Source: Halorubrum saccharovorum DSM 1137
Lineage (GTDB): Archaea > Halobacteriota > Halobacteria > Halobacteriales > Haloferacaceae
Length of the DNA stretch: 37,897 bases
NCBI RefSeq assembly: GCF_000337915.1
Contig: NZ_AOJE01000060.1
Span: forward strand, 124,251-162,147
Reading direction: 5' to 3'
A program made the position numbers and the translations under genes. Position 1 is the first letter of the stretch. The number at the start of each line of letters is the position of its first letter. A model generated the notes under the pieces. That model saw only the letters and a program-made list of their open reading frames with translations. It was not told where the DNA came from and ran no database searches. Shown here piece after piece: positions 7,566 through 16,475 of the stretch.

Positions 7566-8576
7566 TCAGTCCGCGATCGCTTCCGACTCCCCGGTCATCG
7601 CCGACGGGTCCTTCACCCACAGGTCGCCGAACAGGTCGTCCTGCTGGAGCCGGACCGAGCCGCGGTGGGCCATGAACAGCAGCGCGAGGTACGTCATGAA
7701 GGGGCGGCCGCCGGCGGTCTCGATCTCACCGAACAGCACCTCCGTGCGCCCGCGGTCGAAGTGGGTCCGGAGGGCGTTGTCGATCTCCACGATCACCTCC
7801 TCGATGTCCTCGTCGTGGGTGCGGTCGGTCGCCTCGCCGGCGGTCGGCTCCCCGTCCTGTCGGAACTCGTCGCCCGCGTGATAGTCGAGCGTCTGCGTGC
7901 CGCGGGCGTGGCCGTGCGGCGACTCGGAGGTGTCGTACTCGCGCGAGTCCTTCCACCACGAGCCGCGCTCGGCCTCGCGAAGCTCCCGAACCAGTTCGTC
8001 GAGGGTCTCGGGAGATCCCCGGGTGTTCTTCCGGTCGAGCCGGCGGTCCATCTCGGCCTCCAGCTCGTCGATCGGGTCGAAGTCGCCGTCGGCGGGGTCG
8101 GGCGCGCCGCCCTCCATCGCGACCTCCCACGGCTCCGGCTCGGGCTCCTCGTCCTCGTCGTCGTCCGCCAGCATCCCGTCGCTTTTCATCCGGAGCAGGA
8201 CGCTGGCGTAGAAGAGGGCGCGCCCGGTCGTCCGGAGGTCCGTCTCGTCGAGCTTCTCTAAGAACGCGTCGGTCACCTGCACGATGTCGATGTCCCACGG
8301 CTCGATCTCGCCCTCCTCGGCGAGCTGGACGAGGAGCTCGACGGGCTCGACCTCGTCGTCGTCGGTCTCGTCCGGGGGCGAGACGTCGGTCACGCCCGGA
8401 TCGGAGTCGCCGGTTACGTCCGGTTCGGACTCGTCGGTCGAACCGTCGTCCGGGGAGCCGCCGGTCGAATCGGGGTCGCCGTCCGGGGAGTCGTCGGCGA
8501 ACGGGTCCGCGCCGTCGCGCTCGCTCGTCAGGTCCAGGTCTGGCACGCCGCCCGCCGACTCCGGCGGCTCAGTCAT
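7566..8576 (-). CDS. scpA: Segregation and condensation protein A (kleisin)
   Basis: This 336-residue protein is the kleisin subunit that bridges the two Smc heads. The first 85 or so residues are an Asp/Ser/Pro-rich acidic extension that is probably disordered. The family core starts at EPVELLVQLAEEGEIEPWDIDIVQVTDAFLEKL and TTGRALFYASVLLRMKS. A C-terminal winged-helix region (FGEIETAGGRPFMTYLALLFMAHRGSVRLQQDDLFGDLWV) should bind the Smc cap. Its ATG overlaps the end of smc by 8 nt (8569-8576), so the two are translationally coupled. No ScpB gene is visible in the window. Confidence 0.88.
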   Translation of the reverse strand: MTEPPESAGGVPDLDLTSERDGADPFADDSPDGDPDSTGGSPDDGSTDESEPDVTGDSDPGVTDVSPPDETDDDEVEPVELLVQLAEEGEIEPWDIDIVQVTDAFLEKLDETDLRTTGRALFYASVLLRMKSDGMLADDDEDEEPEPEPWEVAMEGGAPDPADGDFDPIDELEAEMDRRLDRKNTRGSPETLDELVRELREAERGSWWKDSREYDTSESPHGHARGTQTLDYHAGDEFRQDGEPTAGEATDRTHDEDIEEVIVEIDNALRTHFDRGRTEVLFGEIETAGGRPFMTYLALLFMAHRGSVRLQQDDLFGDLWVKDPSAMTGESEAIAD

Positions 8577-11500
8577 CCGCGGTCACCTCCTCGTCGCCGT
8601 CGTCGCCGAACTGCATCCCCGTCACGGCGGAGAGGTTGTCACCCTGCATCGTGACGCCGATGGCGCGGTCGGAGCGCTCCAGCAGCGCCGAGCGGTGCCC
8701 GACGACGACGAACTGCGCGTCCTCGGCCAGCTCCTCGATCATCTCGCCGACGCGCTCGGCGTTGACCGCGTCGAGGAACGCGTCGATCTCGTCGAGCGCG
8801 TAGAACGGCGCGGGGTTGTGCCGCTGGATCGCGAAGATGAAGGAGAGCGCGGTCAGCGACTTCTCCCCGCCGCTCATCGCGTCGAGCCGCTGGACCGGCT
8901 TGTCGGCGGGCTGGGCCTTCATCGTCAGTCCCTCCTCGAAGGGGTCCTCGGGGTTCTCCAAGAGGAGTTCGCCGCTACCCGCCGAGAGCCGCGCGAATAT
9001 CTCCTCGAAGTGGTCGTTGATCGACTCGAACGTCTCCATGAACGTCCGCTTCTTCTCGGCCTCGTACCCCTCGATGCGCTCCTCGATCGCGTCGCGCTCC
9101 TCGACGAGCACGTCTCGGCGCTCCTGGAGCGTGTCCAGCGCCTCCTCGACCTCGTCGTACTCGTCGATCGCGAGCATGTTGACGGGTTCTAACGCCTCCA
9201 TCTCGGCTTCGAGCTCCTCGATCCGCGACTCCACCTCGTCGAGGTCCGGGATCTCCGAGGCGTCGTACTCACCGACCTGCGACTCCAGCTCGTCGATCTC
9301 CCACGCCAGCCGGTCCTGCCGGTCGGTGAGATCCTCCAGGTCGGACTCCGCCTCCGAGACGAGCGAGCGCTGCTCGTCGCGCTCGCGGGTCGCCTCGGTG
9401 ATCTCCTCGCGGAGGTCCTCGCGGTCAGCCTTCAGCTCCGTCAGCTCCTCTTCGAGCTCCGCGATCGCCTCCTTCTTCTCCGCCAGCGTCTCCTCTTTCT
9501 CCTCGATCGCGGCCTCGTGGTCGGCGATCGCTTCCTCGGCCTCGGCCTTCCGGTTCTGCGCCGTCTCGACGGTGTCGTGGAGGTCGTCGACCGCCTCCTC
9601 GGCGTACCCCTTCTCCAGTTCGAGCTCGTTGCGCCGCCCGTCGAGCGAGCTCATCCGGTCTTCGAGGTCCGAGATCTCGCCGCGGATCTCGTCGGCGCGC
9701 TCCGACAGCTCCGGGATCTTCGAGTCCGCGAGCTCCGCCTCGATGTCGTCGATCTCGGCGTCGAGCTCGTCGATCTCCGCGTTCAGCCCGTCGATCTCCT
9801 CGTCGAGCTCGCTCATCTCCGCGTCGACCGACTCGCGTTCCGCCTCCAGCTCTTCGAGCTCGGCCTCTAGCTCCTCGATGCGGTCCTCGGCGTCCGCCAA
9901 CTCGCTTTCGGCGCGCTCCACGTCGGCCTCCAGCGACCGGACGCGCTCGGCGGCGTCGGCCTTCCGCTCTCGCGCGTCGTCGATGTCGCCTTCGAGGTCG
10001 TCGATCTCGGACTGCAGCGTCTGCCGCTCGTCCTCCAAGTCCGAGATTTCGGTCGCGAGCCGTTCGAGCTTCCCGCCGCCGGACTTCGTGAACGCGTACC
10101 GGGAGCCGCCGCCGGAGCCGCCGGTCATCGCGCCGGACTTCTCGACGAGGTCGCCGTCGAGCGTCACCATCCGGTAGTCGCCCATCAGGTCGCGGGCGGT
10201 CGCCATGTCCTCGACGACCAGCGTGGAGCCGAGCACGTACGAGAAGATCGACTCGTACTCGGTGTCGTAGTCGACGAGGTTGCGCGCGAAGTCCACCACG
10301 CCCGGCACAGATGGCTTGCGCGGGAGCCCCCGGTTGTCCATCTCGGTGATGGGAAGGAACGTCGCCCGGCCCGCGTTGCGCCGCTTGAGGTAGTCGATGC
10401 AGGTCGACCCCACGCCGTCGTCGTCGACGACGACGTTCGCGAGCCGACCGCCCGCGGCCGTCTCGCACGCCTCGGCGTACTCGGCCTCGACGGAGCCGAG
10501 TTCGCCGACCGCGCCGTGGACGCCGTCGATCCCGCCGTTCTTCACCTCGGTCACCGCGCGCGGCCACGAGGCGTCGCCGCGCTGGTCGGCGGCCGCCTCC
10601 AGCTTCGCGTACTCGTTCTGCTTCTCGCGGAGGTCCTCCTCGATCGCCTCCAGCCGCTCGCTCGTCTCGGCCTTGTCGGCGAACAGGTCGGCGACCGCGT
10701 CCTCGATCGTCTCCTCGTTCTTCTCGGCCTTGTCGAGCTCGCTCTTCAGCTCGGAGACTCGCGCTTTGTGCTCGGGGATCGACTCCCGTGCCTCCTCCAG
10801 GTCCGCCCGCGCCTCGCTCACCGCGTTCGAGCGCCGGCGGGCCTCGTCGAGCAGGCGGTCCTTCTCGCGCTGCAGCTCGTTTTTCTCCTCGCGCAGCGAC
10901 TCGATCGACTCCTTCTTCTCCGAGAGCTCCGCTTTCAGCTCGTCGAACTCGGTGTCGGCGCCCTCGATCTCGGCCTCAACGTCGGCGAGCTCGGACCGCT
11001 TCGTGGCGATCTCCGATTTCACGGAGGCCTTCTCGACTTTCACCTCGCGGATCTCCTCGTCGAGCTCCTCGATCGTCTCCTCCTTGCGGTCGATCTGGAC
11101 GAACGCGTCGCGGCGCTCGGTCTCGGCCTCCTCGGCGCGCTCCTCGGCGGCCTCTATCTTGTCCTCCAGCCGGGAGATCTCGCCTTTCACCTCCTCGATC
11201 TCCGAGCGGATCTCGATCTGCTCGTCCTCGCCTTTGGTCTCGATCTCGTGGTTGAGGTCGGCTAAGTCCTCCTCCAGCCGCGTGAGCTTCCCCTGTCTGG
11301 CGTCCAGTTCGGCGCGGAGCTCTTCGAGTTCGGCCTCGGCGTCGTCGATGTCGTCTTCGACGCCTGCGAGCGTCTCGCGCTTCTCCTCGAGCTCGGAGGC
11401 CTTGAGGAAGCCGCGGTACTCCTCCAGCTCGTCGCGGAACTGTTGGTACTGGAGGGCGGTCTCGCGCTCGTCGGCCAGCTGATCGAGCCGGTCCCGCTTC

Positions 11501-12150
11501 TCACCGATCCGGAGATCGGCCTCCTCGATCCGGTCCTCGACGGTCTCTAACTCCTCGTAGGCGGCCTCCTTCTTCTCGTCGAACTCGGCGACGCCCGCGA
11601 TCTCGTCGATGATCCCCCGGCGCTGGTAGGGGGTCATGTTGATGATCTCGGTCACGTCGCCCTGCATCACGACGTTATACCCCTCCGGGGTGACGCCGGC
11701 TGCCGCGAGCAGGTCCTGCACGTCGGAGAGGTTCACCGAGCGCCCGTTGAGGTAGTAGTACGAGTAGTAGTTGTCCTCGGTCTCCTTGACGCGCCGCTTG
11801 ATCGTGATCTCGGAGACGTCGCCGACGTTCTCCGTGCCGGCGGCGGAGACGACCTGCGAGCGGTCGAGGGTGCCGTCCTCGTTGGACAGTACCACGGTCA
11901 CCGAGGCCTCGTTCGGGCCGTCGGAGCCCTCGCCGCCGTCGTGACCGGGGTTGTAGATCAGGTCCGTGAGCTTCTTCGCCCGGATCCCGCGGGTGCGAGC
12001 CAGCCCGAGCGCGAAGAGGACCCCGTCGATGATGTTCGACTTCCCGGAGCCGTTCGGCCCGGTGACGACCGTGAAGTCGTCGTAAAAAGGGATCCTCGTC
12101 GTCCGTCCGAAGCTCTTGAACCCGTCTAAGACCACTTCTGTGATGTGCAT
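8569..12150 (-). CDS. smc: Chromosome segregation ATPase Smc
   Basis: This 1193-residue protein has the full SMC layout. Walker A is at residues 31-39 (GPNGSGKSN). A long coiled coil follows (about 165-510), then a hinge at about 515-650 with the SGAMTGGSGGGSR segment at its end. A second coiled coil runs to about 1010. The C-terminal head has the ABC signature MSGGEKSLTAL and the Walker B FYALDEIDAFLD. Smc entraps and extrudes DNA loops together with kleisin. It lies 23 nt after an acidic coiled-coil gene and overlaps scpA by 8 nt, so the three form one operon. Length is normal for the family. Confidence 0.96.
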   Translation of the reverse strand: MHITEVVLDGFKSFGRTTRIPFYDDFTVVTGPNGSGKSNIIDGVLFALGLARTRGIRAKKLTDLIYNPGHDGGEGSDGPNEASVTVVLSNEDGTLDRSQVVSAAGTENVGDVSEITIKRRVKETEDNYYSYYYLNGRSVNLSDVQDLLAAAGVTPEGYNVVMQGDVTEIINMTPYQRRGIIDEIAGVAEFDEKKEAAYEELETVEDRIEEADLRIGEKRDRLDQLADERETALQYQQFRDELEEYRGFLKASELEEKRETLAGVEDDIDDAEAELEELRAELDARQGKLTRLEEDLADLNHEIETKGEDEQIEIRSEIEEVKGEISRLEDKIEAAEERAEEAETERRDAFVQIDRKEETIEELDEEIREVKVEKASVKSEIATKRSELADVEAEIEGADTEFDELKAELSEKKESIESLREEKNELQREKDRLLDEARRRSNAVSEARADLEEARESIPEHKARVSELKSELDKAEKNEETIEDAVADLFADKAETSERLEAIEEDLREKQNEYAKLEAAADQRGDASWPRAVTEVKNGGIDGVHGAVGELGSVEAEYAEACETAAGGRLANVVVDDDGVGSTCIDYLKRRNAGRATFLPITEMDNRGLPRKPSVPGVVDFARNLVDYDTEYESIFSYVLGSTLVVEDMATARDLMGDYRMVTLDGDLVEKSGAMTGGSGGGSRYAFTKSGGGKLERLATEISDLEDERQTLQSEIDDLEGDIDDARERKADAAERVRSLEADVERAESELADAEDRIEELEAELEELEAERESVDAEMSELDEEIDGLNAEIDELDAEIDDIEAELADSKIPELSERADEIRGEISDLEDRMSSLDGRRNELELEKGYAEEAVDDLHDTVETAQNRKAEAEEAIADHEAAIEEKEETLAEKKEAIAELEEELTELKADREDLREEITEATRERDEQRSLVSEAESDLEDLTDRQDRLAWEIDELESQVGEYDASEIPDLDEVESRIEELEAEMEALEPVNMLAIDEYDEVEEALDTLQERRDVLVEERDAIEERIEGYEAEKKRTFMETFESINDHFEEIFARLSAGSGELLLENPEDPFEEGLTMKAQPADKPVQRLDAMSGGEKSLTALSFIFAIQRHNPAPFYALDEIDAFLDAVNAERVGEMIEELAEDAQFVVVGHRSALLERSDRAIGVTMQGDNLSAVTGMQFGDDGDEEVTADD

Positions 12151-12173
12151 GTGCGCGGAGGGTGGACGGCGGG

Positions 12174-12620
12174 TTACGCGACGATGATGTCGCTGTCGGA
12201 CTCCTCGTCGTCGCTCTCCGCGTCCGACCCCTCGGACGCGGCGGCCTCGGCGTCGGGCGTCGTCGCCTCCTGATCGGGAACGATCACGTCGTCGCCCTCG
12301 GAGGCGCCCGAGTCGCCGTCGGCCGCGGATCCGTCGTCAGTTCGCTCGACGACCTCGACGTGGTCGTCGGAGTGCGTCCGGCGCTCGCCGCCGGTCGGCT
12401 CGGGCTCCTCGGCGGTCGCGTCCGTCGACTCGTCCTGCACCGTCTCTGCCGACTCCGTCGACTCGGACTCCTCGGCGGCTTCGGCCGCGACGGACACCTC
12501 CTGGGCGTCTTCCACTTGTCGGACGCGCTCTTTCATCTCGACGAGCTCCTCGGTGAGCCCGTTGACCGCCGCCTGTAGCTCCGCGACCTGTCGTTCGAGG
12601 TCCTCAACGCGGTTACTCAT
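12174..12620 (-). CDS. Acidic coiled-coil protein heading the smc-scpA operon
   Basis: This 148-residue protein has a leucine-heptad coiled coil at residues 3-40 (VEDLERQVAELQAAVNGL, then EELVEMKERVRQVED). A long Glu/Asp/Ser/Ala-rich tail follows that is probably disordered and ends SDIIVA. I do not recognise a characterised family. The start at 12620 is chosen over a GTG at 12629 because ATTTATAC (12647-12654) is about 30 nt upstream, giving a leaderless message. The stop is 23 nt before smc. Position and coiled-coil character suggest an Smc-associated or nucleoid-associated partner, which is inference only. Confidence 0.75.
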   Translation of the reverse strand: MSNRVEDLERQVAELQAAVNGLTEELVEMKERVRQVEDAQEVSVAAEAAEESESTESAETVQDESTDATAEEPEPTGGERRTHSDDHVEVVERTDDGSAADGDSGASEGDDVIVPDQEATTPDAEAAASEGSDAESDDEESDSDIIVA

Positions 12621-12646
12621 TATACACACGTATGCCCACGCGGGCC

Positions 12647-12654
12647 GTATAAAT
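12647..12654 (-). promoter_or_regulatory. TATA box of the coiled-coil-smc-scpA operon
   Basis: ATTTATAC on the minus strand lies about 30 nt before the ATG at 12620. No other promoter-like sequence is evident between this gene and scpA, so it probably drives all three genes. Confidence 0.65.
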
Positions 12655-12707
12655 CTGCGTCAGACATGTGTGTCCACGTCACACACTTTCTGAACGGCGC
12701 CGAAGAC

Positions 12708-12733
12708 ACACGTTTCAGTGGGGTGAAACGTGT
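12708..12733. promoter_or_regulatory. Perfect inverted repeat between the smc operon and cdrL
   Basis: ACACGTTTCA (12708-12717) and TGAAACGTGT (12724-12733) are exact reverse complements separated by six bases. The repeat lies about 60 nt upstream of cdrL and about 50 nt upstream of the smc operon TATA box. A weaker pair, TGTGTG and CACACA, is centred near 12677. The position suits a regulator acting on both divergent promoters. Confidence 0.55.
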
Positions 12734-12792
12734 CTGTCGTTCGTCGGACACGAGGAGAAGATACTTGTAGTGCGGGTTGATACCGGTTCGAC

Positions 12793-13404
12793 ATGAGCAA
12801 GATCACCTTCCGGGCCGACGACGACCTCGTCGAGCGGCTGGAAGCGTGTGACGCCTCCAAGAGCGAGGTGATGCGGGAGGCCCTCCGGACCCACCTCGAC
12901 GGCGCGGTCGGCGGCGGCACGGACGGCGACGGGTCGAGCGCGTCGGACGCGACCGTCGACGCCGCGCTGGCCGATCGGATCGACGACCTCATCGCCGATC
13001 GGCTCGATGCCGCGTTGGACGAGCGGCTCGGCGAGCGACCGGCGCCTTCGCCGTCCCCCCACGCGGCGTATACGCCCGGAAACGCCGGCGATATCAACGT
13101 AAACGTCACTCTCGACGCCCCCGGTGCCGACGAGGAGGACGCGAGTGTAACGCGTGAGACGACGGCGGACGACGATTCGCAGACGCGTAAGACGCCCGCG
13201 GATCCGGACGTGCAAACGCGGGAAAACGTCTGCGGCGGATGTGGTGAAAACGTCCCGTCTGATCACGTATACTGCCCGAATTGTGGCGAGAAGCAGTCCC
13301 ACCGTGCGTTCTGTGAGTGCGGCGACGAGCTCCGGACTGACTGGGCGTTCTGTCCCGGTTGCGGTCGTCGAACCCCCGCTGCCGACGTATTGAAAGACCG
13401 CTAA
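12793..13404 (+). CDS. cdrL: CdrL, long ribbon-helix-helix cell-division regulator with zinc ribbons
   Basis: This 203-residue protein begins with a ribbon-helix-helix DNA-binding domain (residues 2-37; KITFRADDDLVERLEA then KSEVMREALRTHLD). A low-complexity linker follows, then two zinc ribbons at the C-terminus: CGGC...CPNC and CEC...CPGC (about 150-195). In haloarchaea a gene of this type (CdrL) lies upstream of cdrS-ftsZ2 and its product has been reported to bind that promoter. The order here, 218 nt before cdrS, matches. A TATA-like ATACTTG (about 12761) is 27 nt before the ATG. The GTAAGAC motif also occurs inside this gene at 13187-13193. Confidence 0.82.
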   Translation: MSKITFRADDDLVERLEACDASKSEVMREALRTHLDGAVGGGTDGDGSSASDATVDAALADRIDDLIADRLDAALDERLGERPAPSPSPHAAYTPGNAGDINVNVTLDAPGADEEDASVTRETTADDDSQTRKTPADPDVQTRENVCGGCGENVPSDHVYCPNCGEKQSHRAFCECGDELRTDWAFCPGCGRRTPAADVLKDR

Positions 13405-13454
13405 CTGCTCTCTGAGTGCACGTATACGCCCAAATTCGGGCGTTTTCGAGATGT

Positions 13455-13608
13455 GTCTTACACCCTCCGGTAGTTTTATATTGGTAGCCTCGGTGACTTC
13501 AACTGCGTAAGACGGTCGTCTTACAGTGGCCGTCCGAGCCGGGGTGACCCTCCGTCGTCGGGCGATTCGTCGTTGTAAGACGCGCGCGTTGCGTGTTCGC
13601 CGTCTTAC
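13455..13608. promoter_or_regulatory. Cluster of GTAAGAC/GTCTTAC sites before cdrS-ftsZ2
   Basis: The heptamer GTAAGAC or its complement GTCTTAC occurs at 13455-13461, 13507-13513, 13518-13524, 13575-13581 and 13602-13608. The pair at 13507-13524 is a tight inverted repeat with a 4-bp spacer. The first and third pairs flank and follow a TATA box at 13474-13482. These are strong operator candidates for a ribbon-helix-helix regulator (CdrL or CdrS). Confidence 0.7.
13474..13482 (+). promoter_or_regulatory. TATA box of the cdrS-ftsZ2 operon
   Basis: TTTTATATT is the best TATA match in this gap but lies about 145 nt before the cdrS start. If it is used, the message has a leader of about 120 nt carrying the three later GTAAGAC/GTCTTAC sites. 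Confidence 0.6.
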
Positions 13609-13621
13609 CGGGGGAATACCA

Positions 13622-13801
13622 ATGGAGCGTGTGACACTACGAATCCCGAAACAGCAGATCGACGAGGTCGAACAGATGGTCGAGACGGGCGAGTTCCCGA
13701 ACCGGAGCGAGGCGATCCGGTCGGCCGTCCGCGACATGTTGAACGAACAGGACGGCGAGCGCGACGAGCGCGGCCGCAGCCGCAACTGGGCGAAGGTGTA
13801 A
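13622..13801 (+). CDS. cdrS: CdrS, short ribbon-helix-helix cell-division regulator
   Basis: This 59-residue protein is a single ribbon-helix-helix domain: strand MERVTLRIP, helix [13 protein letters not shown], then [16 protein letters not shown], with a short charged tail. CdrS is known in Halobacterium and Haloferax as a transcription regulator of cell division encoded directly before ftsZ2. Here ftsZ2 begins 4 nt after its stop, so they are one operon. The start at 13622 is chosen because the family begins at MERVTLRIP; the in-frame sequence upstream is arginine-rich and covers the operator sites. Confidence 0.9.
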   Translation: MERVTLRIPKQQIDEVEQMVETGEFPNRSEAIRSAVRDMLNEQDGERDERGRSRNWAKV

Positions 13802-13805
13802 ACTG

Positions 13806-15026
13806 ATGCAGGATCTCGTTCAGGACGCCCTCGACAACGCGGAAGCGGAGAAGCGCGACATGGACTCCGTCGACATGGACGACGACGAGTTCGGGGACCC
13901 CCGAATCGTCATTGTCGGTGCCGGCGGCGCCGGCAACAACACGGTCAACCGGCTGTACAACATCGGCGTCGACGGCGCCGACACCGTCGCGATCAACACG
14001 GACAAACAGCACCTCAAGATGGTCGAGGCCGACACCAAGATCCTCGTGGGCAAGTCGCTCACGCAGGGGCTCGGCGCCGGCGGCGACCCCAAGATGGGCG
14101 AGCGCGCCACGGAGATGGCCCAGGGGACGATCAAAGAGGTGCTCGGCGACGCCGACCTCGTCTTCGTCACCGCCGGGATGGGCGGCGGCACCGGCACCGG
14201 TGCAGCGCCGGTCGTCTCGAAGATCGCGAAAGAGCAGGGCGCCATCGTGGTCGGGATGGTCTCGACTCCGTTCAACGTCGAGCGCGCCCGTACGGTGAAA
14301 GCCGAGGAAGGGTTAGAGAGCCTCCGTAACGAGGCCGACTCGATCATCGTCCTCGACAATAACCGACTGCTCGACTACGTCCCGAACCTGCCGATCGGGA
14401 AGGCGTTCTCCGTGATGGACCAGATCATCGCGGAGACGGTGAAGGGGATCTCCGAGACGATCACCCAGCCGAGCCTCATCAACCTGGACTACGCCGACAT
14501 GTCCACCATCATGAACCAGGGCGGCGTCGCGGTGATGCTCGTCGGCGAGACCCAGGACAAGAACAAGACCCAGGAAGTGGTCAACGACGCGATGAACCAC
14601 CCGCTCTTGGACGTCGACTACCGCGGTGCCTCCGGGGGGCTCGTCCACATCACGGGCGGTCCGGACCTCACGCTCAAAGAGGCCGAGGGCATCGCGAACA
14701 ACATCACCGAGCGGCTGGAGGCGAGCGCCAACGTGATCTGGGGCGCCCGCATCCAGGACGAGTACAAGGGGAAGGTCCGCGTCATGGCGATCATGACGGG
14801 CGTCCAGAGCGCGCAGGTGCTCGGCCCCTCCACCCAGAAGCAGGCCGATAAGTCCCGCGCCGCGGTAGACGCCGATGACCTCGGCGACTCGCGCTCGCGG
14901 GCGGCCGAGACGAACGGCACCGCCGGCAACGCGGCGGTCTCGGGCGGCACCGACCAGGACGCGTGGGAGTCCGACGGCGGCAGCGAGCCGACCGAAAAGA
15001 ACAACGGGCTCGACGTCATCCGCTAA
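13806..15026 (+). CDS. ftsZ2: Cell division protein FtsZ2
   Basis: This 406-residue tubulin homologue has an acidic N-terminal extension (1-30), the nucleotide-binding segment [17 protein letters not shown] (34-50), and the GTP-binding signature GGGTGTG at 126-132. [17 protein letters not shown] is the T7 synergy-loop region, where the catalytic Asp residues lie. A disordered tail of about 50 residues ends in a conserved-looking GLDVIR. FtsZ2 assembles at mid-cell and is needed for constriction in haloarchaea. Linkage to cdrS upstream and ncsA downstream identifies it as FtsZ2 rather than FtsZ1. Confidence 0.95.
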   Translation: MQDLVQDALDNAEAEKRDMDSVDMDDDEFGDPRIVIVGAGGAGNNTVNRLYNIGVDGADTVAINTDKQHLKMVEADTKILVGKSLTQGLGAGGDPKMGERATEMAQGTIKEVLGDADLVFVTAGMGGGTGTGAAPVVSKIAKEQGAIVVGMVSTPFNVERARTVKAEEGLESLRNEADSIIVLDNNRLLDYVPNLPIGKAFSVMDQIIAETVKGISETITQPSLINLDYADMSTIMNQGGVAVMLVGETQDKNKTQEVVNDAMNHPLLDVDYRGASGGLVHITGGPDLTLKEAEGIANNITERLEASANVIWGARIQDEYKGKVRVMAIMTGVQSAQVLGPSTQKQADKSRAAVDADDLGDSRSRAAETNGTAGNAAVSGGTDQDAWESDGGSEPTEKNNGLDVIR

Positions 15027-15088
15027 CGCCGGGTCCGTCCGGATTCGGTGTCGTCAGCCTCGACACCGTCGCATCGATCTGCTGACCG

Positions 15089-15105
15089 CGGCTTTTCCGT
15101 TTACT
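15089..15105. terminator. Candidate T-rich terminator between ftsZ2 and ncsA
   Basis: The stretch GCTTTTCCGTTTACT is the only T-rich tract in the 103-bp gap between these convergent genes, and archaeal transcription commonly ends at T-runs on the coding strand. It suits ftsZ2 (+ strand). The call rests on composition alone. Confidence 0.35.
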
Positions 15106-15129
15106 CTCTCTGAACTCCAGTCTGCCGAG

Positions 15130-16110
15130 CTACGCGGCTTCGATCGAGTCGAGCAGCCGGCACTTCCGACAGACGTCTCGGCTCGTCTTCGATCCACAGC
15201 GTTCGCACTCGCCGAGGTCGGGCGAGTCGGCGGCGGCGTCGCCGCCTTCGCGGTACGTCTCGGCCGCGAGCGCGGACAGCTCCTCGTAGCCGGCCATGAT
15301 CGAGTGGCGTGCCCCGGGGTGGTTCTCCTCTAACTCGTGGATCGTCGACTGGATCTCGCCGCGGTACGCCTCCGAGGAGTGGGGGCACTCCGCCATGTGG
15401 GTCGGGAGATCGCGGACGTGACAGTATAAGGCGATCTCCTTTTCCGGCACGTCCCGCAGCGGCTTGGCCCGCGGGACGAACGCGTCGGTCCCCTCGCGCT
15501 CGTCGAACGGGCCGAGCGAGGCGTCGAAGTGTTTCGCCACCTGTCGCACGTCGCCCTCCAGGAAGTTCATCATCGCGGTCTGGGCCTCGTCGTCGAGGTT
15601 GTGGCCGGTGAGCAGCTTGTCGGCGTCGAACTCGGCGGCGTACTTTTCGAGGAGGTCCCGCCGGAACACGCCGCAGTACGCGCAGGCCGCCATGTTCTCC
15701 GGGTCGCTCTCGACTACATCGTCCATCCGCACGTCGAACTCCTCAGCGTAGGAGACGACCTCGTGGCGGAGCGAGAGGTCCTCGGCGAGTTCGATCGTGG
15801 CGTCGATGCTCTCGTCGCGGTACCCCTCGATCCCCTCGTGGATCGTCAGTGCGAGCATCTCGACGCGCGGGTCCTTGCCGAACACGTCGTCGAGGATCTG
15901 CGTTAGCGCGACGCTGTCTTTCCCGCCCGAGAGGCCGATCACCCAGCGGTCGGGGTCGTCCGGCGTCGCGTCCGGATCGAGCAAGGTGTCCTCGCGGACG
16001 CGGCGTTTCACGCGCTTCTCGACCGACCGGCGGAGGTGCTCGCCACAGAGGTGCGCCCCGGAGTAGGCGGCGTGGTGGATCGCGTCGTCTCCGCACCTGT
16101 CACACTCCAT
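15130..16110 (-). CDS. ncsA: tRNA 2-thiolation protein NcsA
   Basis: This 326-residue protein is of the Ncs6/TtuA/NcsA family that thiolates U34 of tRNAs. It has an N-terminal zinc site (C3, C6, H/C near 20-22), the N-type ATP pyrophosphatase loop SGGKDS at 61-66, catalytic-site cysteines C143 and C146 (CAYC) and C242 (AECPHSSEAYR), and a C-terminal zinc ribbon (CERCG...CRKC, about 304-320). In Haloferax volcanii ncsA lies next to ftsZ2, and NcsA works with the ubiquitin-like SAMP2. It ends 103 nt from ftsZ2 in convergent orientation. Length is normal. Confidence 0.92.
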   Translation of the reverse strand: MECDRCGDDAIHHAAYSGAHLCGEHLRRSVEKRVKRRVREDTLLDPDATPDDPDRWVIGLSGGKDSVALTQILDDVFGKDPRVEMLALTIHEGIEGYRDESIDATIELAEDLSLRHEVVSYAEEFDVRMDDVVESDPENMAACAYCGVFRRDLLEKYAAEFDADKLLTGHNLDDEAQTAMMNFLEGDVRQVAKHFDASLGPFDEREGTDAFVPRAKPLRDVPEKEIALYCHVRDLPTHMAECPHSSEAYRGEIQSTIHELEENHPGARHSIMAGYEELSALAAETYREGGDAAADSPDLGECERCGSKTSRDVCRKCRLLDSIEAA

Positions 16111-16260
16111 CGGTGTCGGGTTGCGGACGCGCGGGGATACCCGTTTCGGGCCGTGACGAGGACGTACCCGTATGAATGAATCCGTCCGTTCTGAGCGCGA
16201 CCGTCGTCGAAGCCTCGGCCGCTCGGCAGTACGTGATCGTCATCTCGGCGATGACGACCT

Positions 16261-16375
16261 TCAAAGCCCCAGTCGCGACGACTCGCGTGGCTCGCCGCGC
16301 TCCTCAGTCGCTCGTTTCACTCGCTCCCTGCGGTGCTTGCGTCGCCAAGCGTCGTCCTCGCGACTGCCCCTTTGA
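16261..16375 (-). repeat. 3' module of copy B with terminal inverted repeat
   Basis: In element orientation the ends are TCAAAG-GGG-CAGTCGCG (16375-16359) and CGCGACTG-GGG-CTTTGA (16277-16261). The outer 6 and inner 8 bases pair perfectly, around opposed GGG runs. Copy C has the same outer CAAAG/CTTTG and the same GGG runs, but a different inner stem that is again self-complementary. Confidence 0.85.
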
Positions 16376-16475
16376 GTCCCACCCGACCGCACCGCCCCGC
16401 ACCTCACTCCTCCCCAGCCTCGCCGCTCGCTCGGGGCTCCCTCCGGTCGCCCACGTCGCTCGCGGCGTCCCTCGC

